Assembly (NCBI RefSeq): GCF_030817215.1
Contig: NZ_JAUSZA010000001.1
Span: 7,166,501 to 7,230,500, forward strand
Source of the DNA: Paenibacillus sp. V4I3
Lineage (GTDB): Bacteria > Bacillota > Bacilli > Paenibacillales > NBRC-103111
Direction of reading: 5' to 3'
DNA: 64,000 bases
The notes under the pieces are model-generated. The model was not told the DNA's origin. It did not search any database and was given only the letters and a program-made list of their open reading frames with translations. Positions 45,981 through 54,075 of this stretch are shown here, in pieces. Positions within the stretch are counted from its first letter, which is position 1, and every line of letters begins with the position of its first letter. A program made the translations under genes and the position numbers.

Positions 45981-46151
45981 AAATGAGGTGCCCTTGCGTA
46001 GCAAGCAAGGGGTAACAGGGAATCGGGTGCAAATCCCGAGCGGTCCCGCCACTGTATTCGGGGAGTTTCTTTCTATCATGTCACTTGATGCATATTCAGG
46101 GAATGCTGAAAGAATACGATAATCCGAGAGCCAGGAGACCTACCTTCATTT
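45981..46151 (+). ncRNA. Cobalamin riboswitch upstream of cbiM
   Basis: The element contains the B12-box region GCGGTCCCGCCACTGT (about 46040-46055) and the 3' hallmark GCCAGGAGACCTACC (46130-46144). It also has the GGTGCC start near 45987 and a closing helix between AAATGA (45981) and TCATTT (46146-46151). It is followed by a terminator hairpin before cbiM, so adenosylcobalamin should switch off transcription of the cobalt transporter. Confidence 0.95.
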
Positions 46152-46241
46152 ATGCACCCAGAAACCTTCGCGGAAAGGAGAGGTGTACGTCAAGTCTTTC
46201 GACATCTAGCTTATATTTATCGTTTATTCGTACATACCCAC

Positions 46242-46270
46242 GACCAATCCATTAGGATTGGTCTTTTTTG
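46242..46270 (+). terminator. Expression-platform terminator of the cbiM riboswitch
   Basis: GACCAATCC and GGATTGGTC form a perfect 9-bp stem with loop ATTA, followed by six T, 42 bases before the cbiM start. This is the likely off-state terminator of the riboswitch. Confidence 0.85.
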
Positions 46271-46311
46271 TTCGATAATCAAACTTTAATTAGGAGGAAT
46301 AAAAAAAGACC

Positions 46312-47033
46312 ATGCAAACAAAAACACGAAAGACAAAGGTTACTAGCTTCTTACTTGTGGTCATAGGGTTAGCCCTCTATCTATTCATTAATGAGCCGCA
46401 AACCGTCTACGGCATGCACATTATGGAAGGATTTCTCCCCGTAGGTTGGGCTATATTCTGGTGGGCAGCCTTCCTTCCGTTCTTCTTTCTAGGTGTCCGA
46501 GCACTTATCAAAATTACGAAGGAACATCCAGAGCTCAAAATTATGCTCGGCCTTGCTGGTGCATTCACCTTCGTACTTTCAGCATTGAAGATCCCTTCTG
46601 TAACCGGAAGCAGTTCTCACCCAACAGGTACAGGTATAGGAGCTGTAATGTTCGGACCGCTCCCTATGAGCGTCTTAGGATCGATTGTTTGTTATTTCAA
46701 GCAGTTTTACTTGCTCATGGAGGACTTACGACTCTCGGGGCAAATGCTTTCTCAATGGCCCTCTCCGGTCCAGTAGTTGGTTACTTCATATATAAGTCCG
46801 TGATGAAAACAACCGGCAAACAAAAATGGTCGATATTTTTGGCGGCATCTCTTGCCGACTTATCCACATACATTGTTACTTCTGTCCAATTAGCTCTTGC
46901 ATTCCCCGCTGAACAAGGTGGATTTATAGCATCCTTCTTGAAATTCGGCGGCATTTTTGCCATTACGCAAATCCCTCTTGCCATTAGCGAAGGCATTTTA
47001 ACCGTATTAATATGGAATTGGTTACAATCTTAA
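46312..47033 (+). pseudogene. cbiM: Cobalt ECF transporter substrate-binding protein CbiM, interrupted by one missing base
   Basis: CbiM is the S-component of the CbiMNQO cobalt transporter. A signal peptide (about 1-33) precedes the mature N-terminus MHIMEGFLPVGWAIFW, whose Met-His-Ile binds Co(II). The frame breaks after VLGSIV. Adding one T to the TTT run at 46688-46690 restores IVLLFQAVLLAHGGLTTLGA and a complete multi-span protein ending WNWLQS at 47033. The gene is governed by the upstream cobalamin riboswitch. A base-calling error is likely, but with cbiO damaged downstream real decay is also possible. Confidence 0.9.
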
Positions 47034-47086
47034 AGCCCTAAAGAGCTATCCATTCTACAACATAAAATGAAAGGAGCTTCTGAGCA

Positions 47087-47371
47087 ATGAAAACTCGTAC
47101 CGTGAATACCCTGATGCTAATTGCCGTTGTACTATTGGCAGTCTTACCCCTTATTTTCGCAAAAGGCGAATTTGGTGGATCGGATGATGCCGCTGAACAA
47201 TTGATCCAAAGTATTGAGTCTTCCTATACGCCATTGTTCTCTTCTTTATTTGAGCTCCCAGCTGAGACGGAAAGTATGCTGTTCGCCTTACAAGCTGCCA
47301 TCGGGGTTGGCTTCATTGGGTATGCCTTTGGCTTTTTCAAAGGGAAAGCATCTAAATCCAAAAACCAATGA
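47087..47371 (+). CDS. cbiN: Cobalt transport protein CbiN
   Basis: CbiN is the small accessory membrane component that joins CbiM in the cobalt ECF transporter. The 94-residue product has an N-terminal helix (TLMLIAVVLLAVLPLIFAKG) and a C-terminal helix (LFALQAAIGVGFIGYAFGFFKG), with the conserved GEFGGSDDAAEQLI between them. The ATG has AAAGGAG upstream. Its stop overlaps the cbiQ start. The frame is intact. Confidence 0.94.
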   Translation: MKTRTVNTLMLIAVVLLAVLPLIFAKGEFGGSDDAAEQLIQSIESSYTPLFSSLFELPAETESMLFALQAAIGVGFIGYAFGFFKGKASKSKNQ

Positions 47372-48174
47372 TGAAACGGATCAATTCACTCTCCTATAAA
47401 AATGCCTTACGCCCCCTATCACCGATGTGGAAGTGCGGTTTTGCAGTTACTATGCTGTTGTTTTCATATCTAACGCATCCAGCCGTCCAGATAGTGATCG
47501 CTATATGGATGGCCATATGGACGGTAGGCTACGCTCGTGTTCCATTCAAATATTATGTAACGATCATCGGTGCTGCATGTCTTTTTTTTGTAAGTAGTGT
47601 ACCCGCATTAGTCGTAGAGATCCGTCCTCTGCAAGCCTTGCCGGATATTCATGTGGTGGCGGCTTTTGCATTCATGGACTGGAAGTTGTCCGTTACTTCA
47701 ACAGGTCTTTTGCTAATTGGCAAATTATTCGTTCGTATTATAGCGAGCCTAAGCTGCGTGTCCTTAATAATGTTCAGCACTCCTTTTTCCGAATTGCTGC
47801 AAGTCTTACAAAAAGTTCGTGTTCCCAAGCTGGTTCTGGAAATTATGCTTATCATGTATCGGTTTCTGTTCATCCTATTTGAAATTGCTAATAACATGTA
47901 TGTAGCTCAGCAATCAAGAGGCGGTCAAACCGGTTTCCAAAATAGACTAAAGGATACAGCCATTATTATTGTTCAAATGTTTATCAAAACGATGCAGCGG
48001 TATAAATCATTGTCAAATGGCCTTGTCTCCCGAGGTTTTACGGATGACATTCACATGGCGCCTTACCGAGCTAATCCTGTACCTTTTCGATATAAATTGG
48101 AAAGTTATGTAGGGTTCACGCTGCTGCTGCTGCTCGAAATTTGGCTGCGTTGGAATTGGAGGAGTATCCGATGA
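47368..48174 (+). CDS. cbiQ: Cobalt ECF transporter transmembrane protein CbiQ
   Basis: CbiQ is the T-component that couples the CbiM/CbiN module to the CbiO ATPase. The 268-residue product has about five membrane spans and the cytoplasmic coupling motif AQQSRGGQTGFQNR near residue 183 with a second SNGLVSRGFTDD near 212. Both Ala/Arg-Gly motifs needed for ATPase contact are present. Start ATGATG overlaps the cbiN stop, and its stop overlaps the cbiO start (ATGA), so the four genes are translationally coupled. Confidence 0.94.
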   Translation: MMKRINSLSYKNALRPLSPMWKCGFAVTMLLFSYLTHPAVQIVIAIWMAIWTVGYARVPFKYYVTIIGAACLFFVSSVPALVVEIRPLQALPDIHVVAAFAFMDWKLSVTSTGLLLIGKLFVRIIASLSCVSLIMFSTPFSELLQVLQKVRVPKLVLEIMLIMYRFLFILFEIANNMYVAQQSRGGQTGFQNRLKDTAIIIVQMFIKTMQRYKSLSNGLVSRGFTDDIHMAPYRANPVPFRYKLESYVGFTLLLLLEIWLRWNWRSIR

Positions 48175-48879
48175 GCACGATTTTAGAAACCTTAGAAGTG
48201 AGTTTCAGCTATCCCGCTTCACAGACTATAGCTTTGAACAAGTTAAAGCTCCGCATCCCCGAGGGAAAATTAACGGCCATTTGTGGTCATAACTGTTCTG
48301 GAAAATCAACTTTATTTCTTCATGCTATTGGCATTCATTCACCTTCATCGGGTCAAGTTTTATGCGAGAACGAACCTTTGACTTACACTCGCAAAGAACT
48401 TAAACAATTACGTCAAGACATTGGACTTGTCTTTCAAGATTTGGAACAGCAGATCATTCTGAATACTCCTTATGAGGATGTCACCTACGGTCTGCGGAAT
48501 GCTGCCATTCCTGAGCCTGAGATTACTCGCCGAGCAGAAGCTATTTTACGAACGATGGGACTCGAACACTTGGCACATACACCCATTCACCACTTGAGCC
48601 TCGGTCAAAAGAAACGAGTAGCCCAAGCCGGCGTGCTTGTGCTTGAACAAAAAGCTGCTACTTCTGGATGAACCAACGGCCTATCTGGATCGCATATCGG
48701 AACAACAGCTTGTCGAGGAACTTGACCGTATACATAGTCGTGGTATCACGTTAGTCATCTTTTGCATAAATGATAATCAACGACTCTACAATAAAGTTAA
48801 AACCCCATCCAGTTTGGATGGGGTTTTTGGTATTAGGACGGTATGTATGATAATTATTTATTACTTTGTATGCGGCTAA
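48171..48879 (+). pseudogene. cbiO: Cobalt ECF transporter ATPase CbiO, frameshifted and C-terminally truncated
   Basis: CbiO is the ABC ATPase of the cobalt transporter. Walker A GHNCSGKST near residue 40, Q-loop VFQDLEQQI, and signature LSLGQKKR are in the first frame, which stops at 48671. Changing the A5 run at 48649-48653 to A4 restores LEQKLLLLDEPTAYLD, with Walker B and D-loop. After ITLVI (about 48765) family similarity ends. The switch-histidine THD motif and the rest are missing, replaced by FCINDNQRLY and a frame that runs through an intrinsic terminator. The truncation cannot be an indel error, so this copy is probably inactive. Confidence 0.87.
48799..48830. terminator. Terminator shared by cbiO remnant and the ferredoxin gene
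   Basis: AACCCCATCC and GGATGGGGTT form a 10-bp stem around AGTTT... with T runs on either strand, suited to both convergent genes. Confidence 0.88.
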
Positions 48880-49225
48880 TGCCCTTATTTCCTATGCCGG
48901 TTGGCACAAAACGTTCCTCAAAGCTATAAATCATATGTTCCTGGAGTGGTTTCCCCTCTAGTAAATGCTCTCTAACAAGCCTTCTCCCAGTCTCTGGTGT
49001 CATTTCCTTGTACCAAATCCCTTGCGGATACACCGTAACAACACCTGCGTCCTGACAGCGGCCATTACATCTAGTCCGAGTTGTATGTATAAGATGCTCG
49101 GCTCCGTGCTTCGAAATTTCATCTCGGATGGCTAGTGTTGTTTCATCTCCTGAATTTTTCAGGCAAGATCCCCCGTTACAGATAAGTACATGATGTTGGA
49201 CTGTTGATAGATCCCACGTACTCAT
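48854..49225 (-). CDS. Thioredoxin-like [2Fe-2S] ferredoxin-family protein (CbiW-like)
   Basis: A 123-residue protein with four cysteines in the pattern of thioredoxin-fold ferredoxins: HVLICNGGSCLKNSG near residue 13-27 and RTRCNGRCQDAG near 50-61. The GVVTVYPQGIWYKEMTPE segment is typical of this family. Relatives such as CbiW occur in cobalamin operons and are thought to carry electrons. A cobalamin riboswitch directly upstream supports a corrin- or cobalt-linked role. The ATG at 49225 has AGGGAGG upstream. No other corrin ring genes are adjacent. Confidence 0.88.
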   Translation of the reverse strand: MSTWDLSTVQHHVLICNGGSCLKNSGDETTLAIRDEISKHGAEHLIHTTRTRCNGRCQDAGVVTVYPQGIWYKEMTPETGRRLVREHLLEGKPLQEHMIYSFEERFVPTGIGNKGISRIQSNK

Positions 49226-49268
49226 AAGAACACCTCCCTATCTCCCGTAGGCATATAACTGTGCTGCT

Positions 49269-49454
49269 GAAATAGGCAGGTCTCCTGGCTTCAGGATCTT
49301 CATCAAACGTCAGCCTTCCCAATCGGTCGATCAGTGGCATAGAGATAGAGACGTTGACTCCTCTGTTACAGTGGCGGGACCGCGTCGGCTTCTAACCGAT
49401 CTTCCCTTTTAAGCTTACCCTGCGCTTGGAAAGCGGAACGTAAGCACCTATTTC
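49269..49454 (-). ncRNA. Cobalamin riboswitch upstream of the ferredoxin gene
   Basis: Read on the minus strand it has GAAATAGGTGCTTACG at the 5' end, AGGGAAGA, the B12 box GCGGTCCCGCCACTGTAA, and GAAGCCAGGAGACCTGCC at the 3' end. The closing helix GAAATAGG/CCTATTTC is 8 bp. I see no terminator between it and the gene, so control may act on translation. The rest of the 49226-49599 gap is A/T-rich without a gene. Confidence 0.95.
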
Positions 49455-49534
49455 GAATATGAAATTGTGTCCAAGTTTATTTAAATCTTTTAAACTTAAA
49501 TCTCATCTTACCTCATAGTCTACTTACAAACAAG

Positions 49535-49563
49535 GAAAAAGCCCTACCAAATGGCAGGGGCTT
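49535..49563 (-). terminator. Terminator after the 43-residue small gene
   Basis: On the minus strand AAGCCCCTGCCA and TGGTAGGGCTT form the stem with loop TT, followed by TTTCC. It supports a transcript ending here. Confidence 0.75.
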
Positions 49564-49599
49564 CATCGAATGCTGTATTTACGAATTCAAATCACTCAT

Positions 49600-49731
49600 T
49601 TAAACGGAAGGACGATTCGGTTGGTGATGTCCAGGCTCTGTTGAATCCAGATTGGCCTGTATGCGAGAAGATTGCTTCGAATGATCGATTGTGCTTTGAG
49701 TCCGCTGGTCCATACTTTTCTTTTTGCCCAT
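49600..49731 (-). CDS. 43-residue polar small protein, unknown function
   Basis: A short gene found on the minus strand. The ATG at 49731 has AGGAGG 11 bases upstream and an intrinsic terminator lies 40 bases after its stop. The product begins MGKKKSMDQRTQSTIDHSKQ and is basic at the start, rich in Gln, Ser and His, with no hydrophobic segment. The composition recalls small spore proteins, but I see no family match. Coding status rests on the site, terminator and length. Confidence 0.55.
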   Translation of the reverse strand: MGKKKSMDQRTQSTIDHSKQSSRIQANLDSTEPGHHQPNRPSV

Positions 49732-49842
49732 AATGGATTAATCCTCCTGTAAATTGAAATAATGATCACTTGATTAGTATGGAGAAATATCGTATCAAAT
49801 ATGCTGTTTAAAATACCCATTAAAGCCGAAGGACGAAGGAAA

Positions 49843-49880
49843 AGCAAAAGCCTGTAAGGAGATCTCCTTACAGGCTCTTG
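49843..49880 (-). terminator. Terminator after the 37-residue small gene
   Basis: On the minus strand GCCTGTAAGGAG and CTCCTTACAGGC form a 12-bp stem with loop AT, followed by TTTTGCTTTT. Confidence 0.88.
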
Positions 49881-49896
49881 ATGGTGCCATTAGACT

Positions 49897-50010
49897 TTAG
49901 TGCTTCTTGTGCGGCAAATTACTGCCTGGCTGACCGTCACCTTGGGTCCTCAAATTCTTCGCGGCTTTCTTCTGCTTGTCGTGCAGCTTGCTAATGAAAT
50001 GACTATCCAT
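49897..50010 (-). CDS. 37-residue basic small protein, unknown function
   Basis: The ATG at 50010 has AGGAGG nine bases upstream and a strong terminator follows the stop by about 17 bases. The product begins MDSHFISKLHDKQKKAAKNL and ends GDGQPGSNLPHKKH, strongly basic and hydrophilic. Length, charge and Gln-Pro-Gly content resemble small acid-soluble spore proteins of the SspP/SspN type, without a clear match. Its neighbour is another small gene with the same layout. Confidence 0.6.
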   Translation of the reverse strand: MDSHFISKLHDKQKKAAKNLRTQGDGQPGSNLPHKKH

Positions 50011-50056
50011 GAGCATTCGCCTCCTGAAGAAAGAATGGCACTACCTCTTTAGAATG

Positions 50057-50413
50057 TCACACAAGCTCTAAATTTAAACGCATGGCAAGATTAAGAATCG
50101 CGCCTCTTGCTTCTGCATCTGTTTTGACTTTTTCGTACAATTCCTCAAAATTAGTGCGGTTTTGAATAAATTCCGGTTCGGTTTTGATAGCCGTTTGTGT
50201 CCAGTTAATTAAGACATTCTCAGCTTGGGTAAGTTCATTGTAAGCACGATGCAAGCCTACACGCTCAATAATTTCTTCCATTTCTGCTTGCCCAACTTCT
50301 TTACCTTCCTCTTTTAATTCCGCAATTCGTTTATCCGCTTGGTTACTAATTTGCAGAAAATGCTCTCTTGAGGCCAGATAATCAATTTGTGCTTTGGAGT
50401 GTTTCTTTTTCAT
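50057..50413 (-). CDS. Small helical protein of unknown function
   Basis: A 118-residue, charged, all-helical protein (HSKAQIDYLASREHFLQISN; GQAEMEEIIERVGLHRAYNE). I do not recognise the family. YlbF-like proteins have comparable composition but no clear signature is shared. The ATG at 50413 (MKKKHSK) has AAAGGTG seven bases upstream and is preferred to starts six codons earlier. It precedes two very small genes on the same strand. Confidence 0.75.
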   Translation of the reverse strand: MKKKHSKAQIDYLASREHFLQISNQADKRIAELKEEGKEVGQAEMEEIIERVGLHRAYNELTQAENVLINWTQTAIKTEPEFIQNRTNFEELYEKVKTDAEARGAILNLAMRLNLELV

Positions 50414-50590
50414 TGTCATCACCTTTGTCATTTAGTAAGTAAGAATTGGGTTTATTGTATCAGGCCTGTCAACAAAACACAAAATCCGTCCAGCGACTGC
50501 GCCCATCCACTTCTGGACAGACATTATATACCTTGAGTTTGCATACCTTTTATCATCATGCTCTCTTTATAAGGAAAGGAAGGAACGTCT

Positions 50591-52435
50591 ATGTGCGGAA
50601 TAACGGGTTGGATAGATTGGCGGAAAGACTTGACCGGGTACCCGTCCATTCTAGAAAATATGACGGAAACGCTCCATTTGCGTGGACCTGATGCTTCTGG
50701 TACTTGGATTTCACAGCATTGTGCCCTCGGCCATCGACGTCTTAGTGTAATGGATCCGGAAAACGGCGCTCAGCCTATGGTACGGAAACAAGGAGACTAC
50801 ACGTATACGATCGTATATAATGGCGAACTCTATAACGCACCTGAACTCAAAAAGGAGCTCGAACTTCGTGGACATCATTTCCGCACGACCTGTGATACAG
50901 AGGTGCTGCTTGTTGCCTTTATTGAGTGGGGGAGAGCTTGTGTAGATCGACTTAATGGCATTTTCGCTTTCGCGGCCTGGAATGATCAAGAACAATCTCT
51001 TTATTTGGTCAGAGATCGGCTTGGCGTAAAGCCGCTTTTTTATTCTCATCAAAATAGTGTGCTTCTATTCGGCTCTGAGCCGAAGGCCATACTCGCGCAC
51101 CCCGACTTCCAAGCAGAGGTTGGTGCGGAAGGCTTGGCTGAAATCTTCGCAGTAGGTCCGGCTCGCACACCTGGTCAAGGGATTTATCGCAATATGTCAG
51201 AACTCAAACCAGGACAATGCGCTGTATTTGACCGCAACGGCTTATCCATTCGTACGTACTGGAAGCTCGAAAGCCACCAGCACTCCGACGATATCGCTGC
51301 TACTGCATTACAAGTTCAACAACTGCTCAGAGATACATCCCAGCGCCAACTTGTGTCTGATGTACCCATTTGTACTCTTCTATCGGGTGGTCTTGATTCT
51401 AGTGCGCTTACTGCACTTGCCTCTGCTCATTACAAGGAAAGCGGGCAAGGCGCTCTGCATACTTTTTCCGTTGATTACAAAGATAATGACAAACATTTTA
51501 AAGCAAACATATTTCAGCCAAATTCAGATGCACCTTGGATTAAACGGATGACAGAGCATCTAGGAACTGAGCATCACTATATTGAATTCGACACACCCGA
51601 GCTTGTGGAATCTCTGAAAACAGCGGTATTTGCCCGTGATACGCCAGGGATGGCTGATGTTGATGGGTCTCTTTATTTATTTTGCCGTGAGATCAAAAAA
51701 GAAGCGACGGTTGCCATTTCCGGGGAAGCAGCTGACGAAATATTCGGTGGATATCCTTGGTTCCACAACGAAGAAGCTTTGGCTGCGGGTACGTTCCCTT
51801 GGTCTTTAAAACTGAACAATCGCATCGACCTGCTGGCTCCCGATCTTGTGGATTGGATCAAACCAGTCGAGTATGTCAACAATCGATATCAGCAAGCACT
51901 CAGCGAAGTGCCGCGGTTAGCTGGGGAAACACAGCAGCAAAACCGTATGCGAGAAATGTCTTACTTAAACATTACTCGGTTCATGCCTACACTTCTGGAT
52001 CGAAAGGATCGTATGAGTATGGCCGTCGGACTTGAAGTTCGCGTCCCTTTCTGCGATCACCGTCTTGTCGAGTATGTTTGGAATATTCCCTGGGAAATCA
52101 AAACATCGGGTGATCGGGAGAAAGGCATTTTGCGCAAAGCGCTCAAAGGTGTTCTTCCTGAGGATGTGCTAACTCGCAAGAAAAGTCCTTATCCAAAGAC
52201 ACACAATCCTAATTACTTGGCAGCTGTGAGAAAATGGGTGTTGGAAATTCTTGATGACCCCAGCTCACCCTTGCTCCCCTTCATTGATGTTAAAAAAATC
52301 CGTGCACTCGCCAGCTCAGAGACGAATGATTTCGATCTCCCATGGTTTGGTCAGTTGATGACAGGTCCTCAACTATTCGCCTATTTGGCGCAAGTAGATA
52401 CTTGGTTACGTTCCTATAAAATTTCCATCCGATAA
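50591..52435 (+). CDS. asnB: Asparagine synthase (glutamine-hydrolysing)
   Basis: AsnB makes asparagine from aspartate, ATP and glutamine. The 614-residue product has the N-terminal glutaminase with catalytic Cys2 (MCGITGWIDW), YNGELYNAPEL and TCDTEVLLVAF. The synthetase domain has PP-loop LLSGGLDSSALTALAS near residue 265, AISGEAADEIFGGYPW, and VPFCDHRLVEYVW. The start has AAGGAA upstream. It is a single gene, ending at a terminator shared with convergent rdgB. Some AsnB paralogues amidate wall peptides; sequence alone cannot separate these. Confidence 0.95.
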   Translation: MCGITGWIDWRKDLTGYPSILENMTETLHLRGPDASGTWISQHCALGHRRLSVMDPENGAQPMVRKQGDYTYTIVYNGELYNAPELKKELELRGHHFRTTCDTEVLLVAFIEWGRACVDRLNGIFAFAAWNDQEQSLYLVRDRLGVKPLFYSHQNSVLLFGSEPKAILAHPDFQAEVGAEGLAEIFAVGPARTPGQGIYRNMSELKPGQCAVFDRNGLSIRTYWKLESHQHSDDIAATALQVQQLLRDTSQRQLVSDVPICTLLSGGLDSSALTALASAHYKESGQGALHTFSVDYKDNDKHFKANIFQPNSDAPWIKRMTEHLGTEHHYIEFDTPELVESLKTAVFARDTPGMADVDGSLYLFCREIKKEATVAISGEAADEIFGGYPWFHNEEALAAGTFPWSLKLNNRIDLLAPDLVDWIKPVEYVNNRYQQALSEVPRLAGETQQQNRMREMSYLNITRFMPTLLDRKDRMSMAVGLEVRVPFCDHRLVEYVWNIPWEIKTSGDREKGILRKALKGVLPEDVLTRKKSPYPKTHNPNYLAAVRKWVLEILDDPSSPLLPFIDVKKIRALASSETNDFDLPWFGQLMTGPQLFAYLAQVDTWLRSYKISIR

Positions 52436-52483
52436 ATCAAAAAAGCCTGCTACCCACCGATGAAGTGGAAGCAGGTTTCTTCA
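52436..52483. terminator. Bidirectional terminator between asnB and rdgB
   Basis: AAAGCCTGCT and AGCAGGTTT flank a loop with CCAC/GTGG pairing. T-rich ends are present on both strands. Confidence 0.8.
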
Positions 52484-52488
52484 TGAAA

Positions 52489-53136
52489 TTAGCCGTTCTG
52501 ATCAGGAAGTCTATCCAAAAACATGCGCAAAGCTTTGGCTCGATGGCTCATCTCATTCTTCTCTTCCATCGTTAATTCAGCCATCGTTCTCCCAAGAGCA
52601 GGGATATAAAATAACGGATCATAGCCGAAGCCGCTTTCGCCACGTTCTTCGCCAATGATGTAACCACGGCAAGAGTCCTCCGCTTCAATCACTTCATTCG
52701 CTACAGGATCGATGAGGGTAAGCGCACAGACAAAGGAAGCTTCACTAAGAAGCTTGGGGTGCTCTGCGTCGGCAGGCAATCCGTCTACTGAACCTACCTC
52801 GCTCAATGCTTGCAGCAGCTTAGCATTATTGTCTGCATCCGTAGCATTCTCTCCAGCGTACCTGGCTGAATAAACACCCGGTTCACCGTTCAAAACCGCC
52901 ACACACAAACCTGAATCATCGGCAAGAACCGGCACATGGAGGTGTGCCGAAATAATCTGTGCTTTAATCCGTGCATTTTCTGCAAACGTCGTTCCGCTCT
53001 CCACGATTTCCGGAAGATCCGTGTAATCCGTTAAGCAGCGAACTTTGTAGCCTTTTGCTCCAAAAAGCTTTTCAAACTCTTTTACTTTTCCTTCGTTACG
53101 CGTCGCAATGACGACGAAATTACTTTGTAGCAGCAT
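52489..53136 (-). CDS. rdgB: XTP/dITP diphosphatase (RdgB/HAM1)
   Basis: A house-cleaning pyrophosphatase that removes ITP, dITP and XTP. The 215-residue product has the opening VVIATRNEGKVKEFEKLF, the catalytic LADDSGLCVAVLNGEPGVYSARYAG, GFGYDPLFYIP, and EKNEMSHRAKAL. The ATG at 53136 has GAGGTG upstream. It overlaps the end of rph by 17 bases, and the order gerM-rph-rdgB matches Bacillus subtilis. Confidence 0.95.
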   Translation of the reverse strand: MLLQSNFVVIATRNEGKVKEFEKLFGAKGYKVRCLTDYTDLPEIVESGTTFAENARIKAQIISAHLHVPVLADDSGLCVAVLNGEPGVYSARYAGENATDADNNAKLLQALSEVGSVDGLPADAEHPKLLSEASFVCALTLIDPVANEVIEAEDSCRGYIIGEERGESGFGYDPLFYIPALGRTMAELTMEEKNEMSHRAKALRMFLDRLPDQNG

Positions 53137-53878
53137 GATGTACACCTCGAATGCGATCAGCGATCGGGCCTAATACTTTGGACTGCTCTTCAATCATCGT
53201 ATGGATGCCTGTTTCAGCAAGAGCGAGCAATTCATCGAGTTCCTTACGGGAAAAAGGAGCATCCTCGCCCGTTCCTTGGATTTCTACGAATTGCCCCTGC
53301 CCCGTCATCACGACGTTCATATCTACTTTAGCATGTGAATCTTCTTCATAATTCAGATCCAGCCGTGGTGTTTGGCCAATAACACCAACACTCACAGAAG
53401 CCAGAAAGTCGTTAATCGGGAATTTAGCTAATTTTTTGTCAGTCGCCAGCTTATCGATGGCAAATGCCATAGCAACAAAAGCGCCGGTAATTGACGTAGT
53501 ACGAGTACCGCCATCCGCTTGAATAACGTCGCAATCCAGTGTGATGGATCTTTCGCCTAATGCTTCCAAATTCACCACGGAACGAAGCGCACGGCCAATA
53601 AGACGCTGAATCTCCATCGTACGTCCACCAAGCTTACCTTTGGCAGCTTCACGCTGATTTCTAACCTGCGTAGCACGAGGCAGCATTGAATATTCGGCTG
53701 TAACCCATCCTTTCCCTTGACCCTTCATAAAAGGTGGGACGCGCTCTTCAATCGTCGCTGTACAAATCACTTTGGTATCCCCGACCTCAATAAGCACCGA
53801 GCCTTCCGCGTGTTTTATATAATGAGGGGTTATTTTCATAGGTCGCAGTTCTTGATTCGTTCTTCCGCCAATTCTCAT
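53120..53878 (-). CDS. rph: Ribonuclease PH
   Basis: RNase PH trims tRNA 3' ends by phosphorolysis. The 252-residue product begins MRIGGRTNQELRPMKITPHY and has GWVTAEYSMLPRATQVR, LGGRTMEIQRLIGRALRS, DCDVIQADGGTRTTSITGA with the phosphate-binding residues, and DLNYEEDSHAKVDMN. The ATG at 53878 has AGGAGG upstream. A longer open frame to 54070 lies in a region with a terminator and is not used. Length is normal. Confidence 0.96.
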   Translation of the reverse strand: MRIGGRTNQELRPMKITPHYIKHAEGSVLIEVGDTKVICTATIEERVPPFMKGQGKGWVTAEYSMLPRATQVRNQREAAKGKLGGRTMEIQRLIGRALRSVVNLEALGERSITLDCDVIQADGGTRTTSITGAFVAMAFAIDKLATDKKLAKFPINDFLASVSVGVIGQTPRLDLNYEEDSHAKVDMNVVMTGQGQFVEIQGTGEDAPFSRKELDELLALAETGIHTMIEEQSKVLGPIADRIRGVHHAATK

Positions 53879-54005
53879 AAATGTTGTTCTCCTCCTGTTG
53901 CTTCCATCAGAAGCTTTGTTCCTACGCCCCATTGTAACAAAGTAGCCAGCGAAAAGCATCCCAAGCCAAAAACAATGATGCGGAACATTGATTATAATGC
54001 TGAGA

Positions 54006-54058
54006 AAACCCCTATGCAAGCGCCTTGTTGAAGACAGCGTTTTTGCATAGAGGTCGTT
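54006..54058 (-). terminator. Terminator after gerM
   Basis: On the minus strand CCTCTATGCAA and TTGCATAGGGG pair around a partly paired loop and are followed by TTTTCTC. It separates gerM from rph. Confidence 0.7.
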
Positions 54059-54075
54059 AGAACCGGGCAAGCTTC

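Noticed and set aside
48637..48879. Separate small gene after cbiO
   Set aside because: Its first part is the continuation of CbiO (LLLLDEPTAYLD), so it is the frameshifted end of that gene.
53879..54070. N-terminal extension of RNase PH
   Set aside because: It overlaps the gerM terminator, and the family start with AGGAGG lies at 53878.
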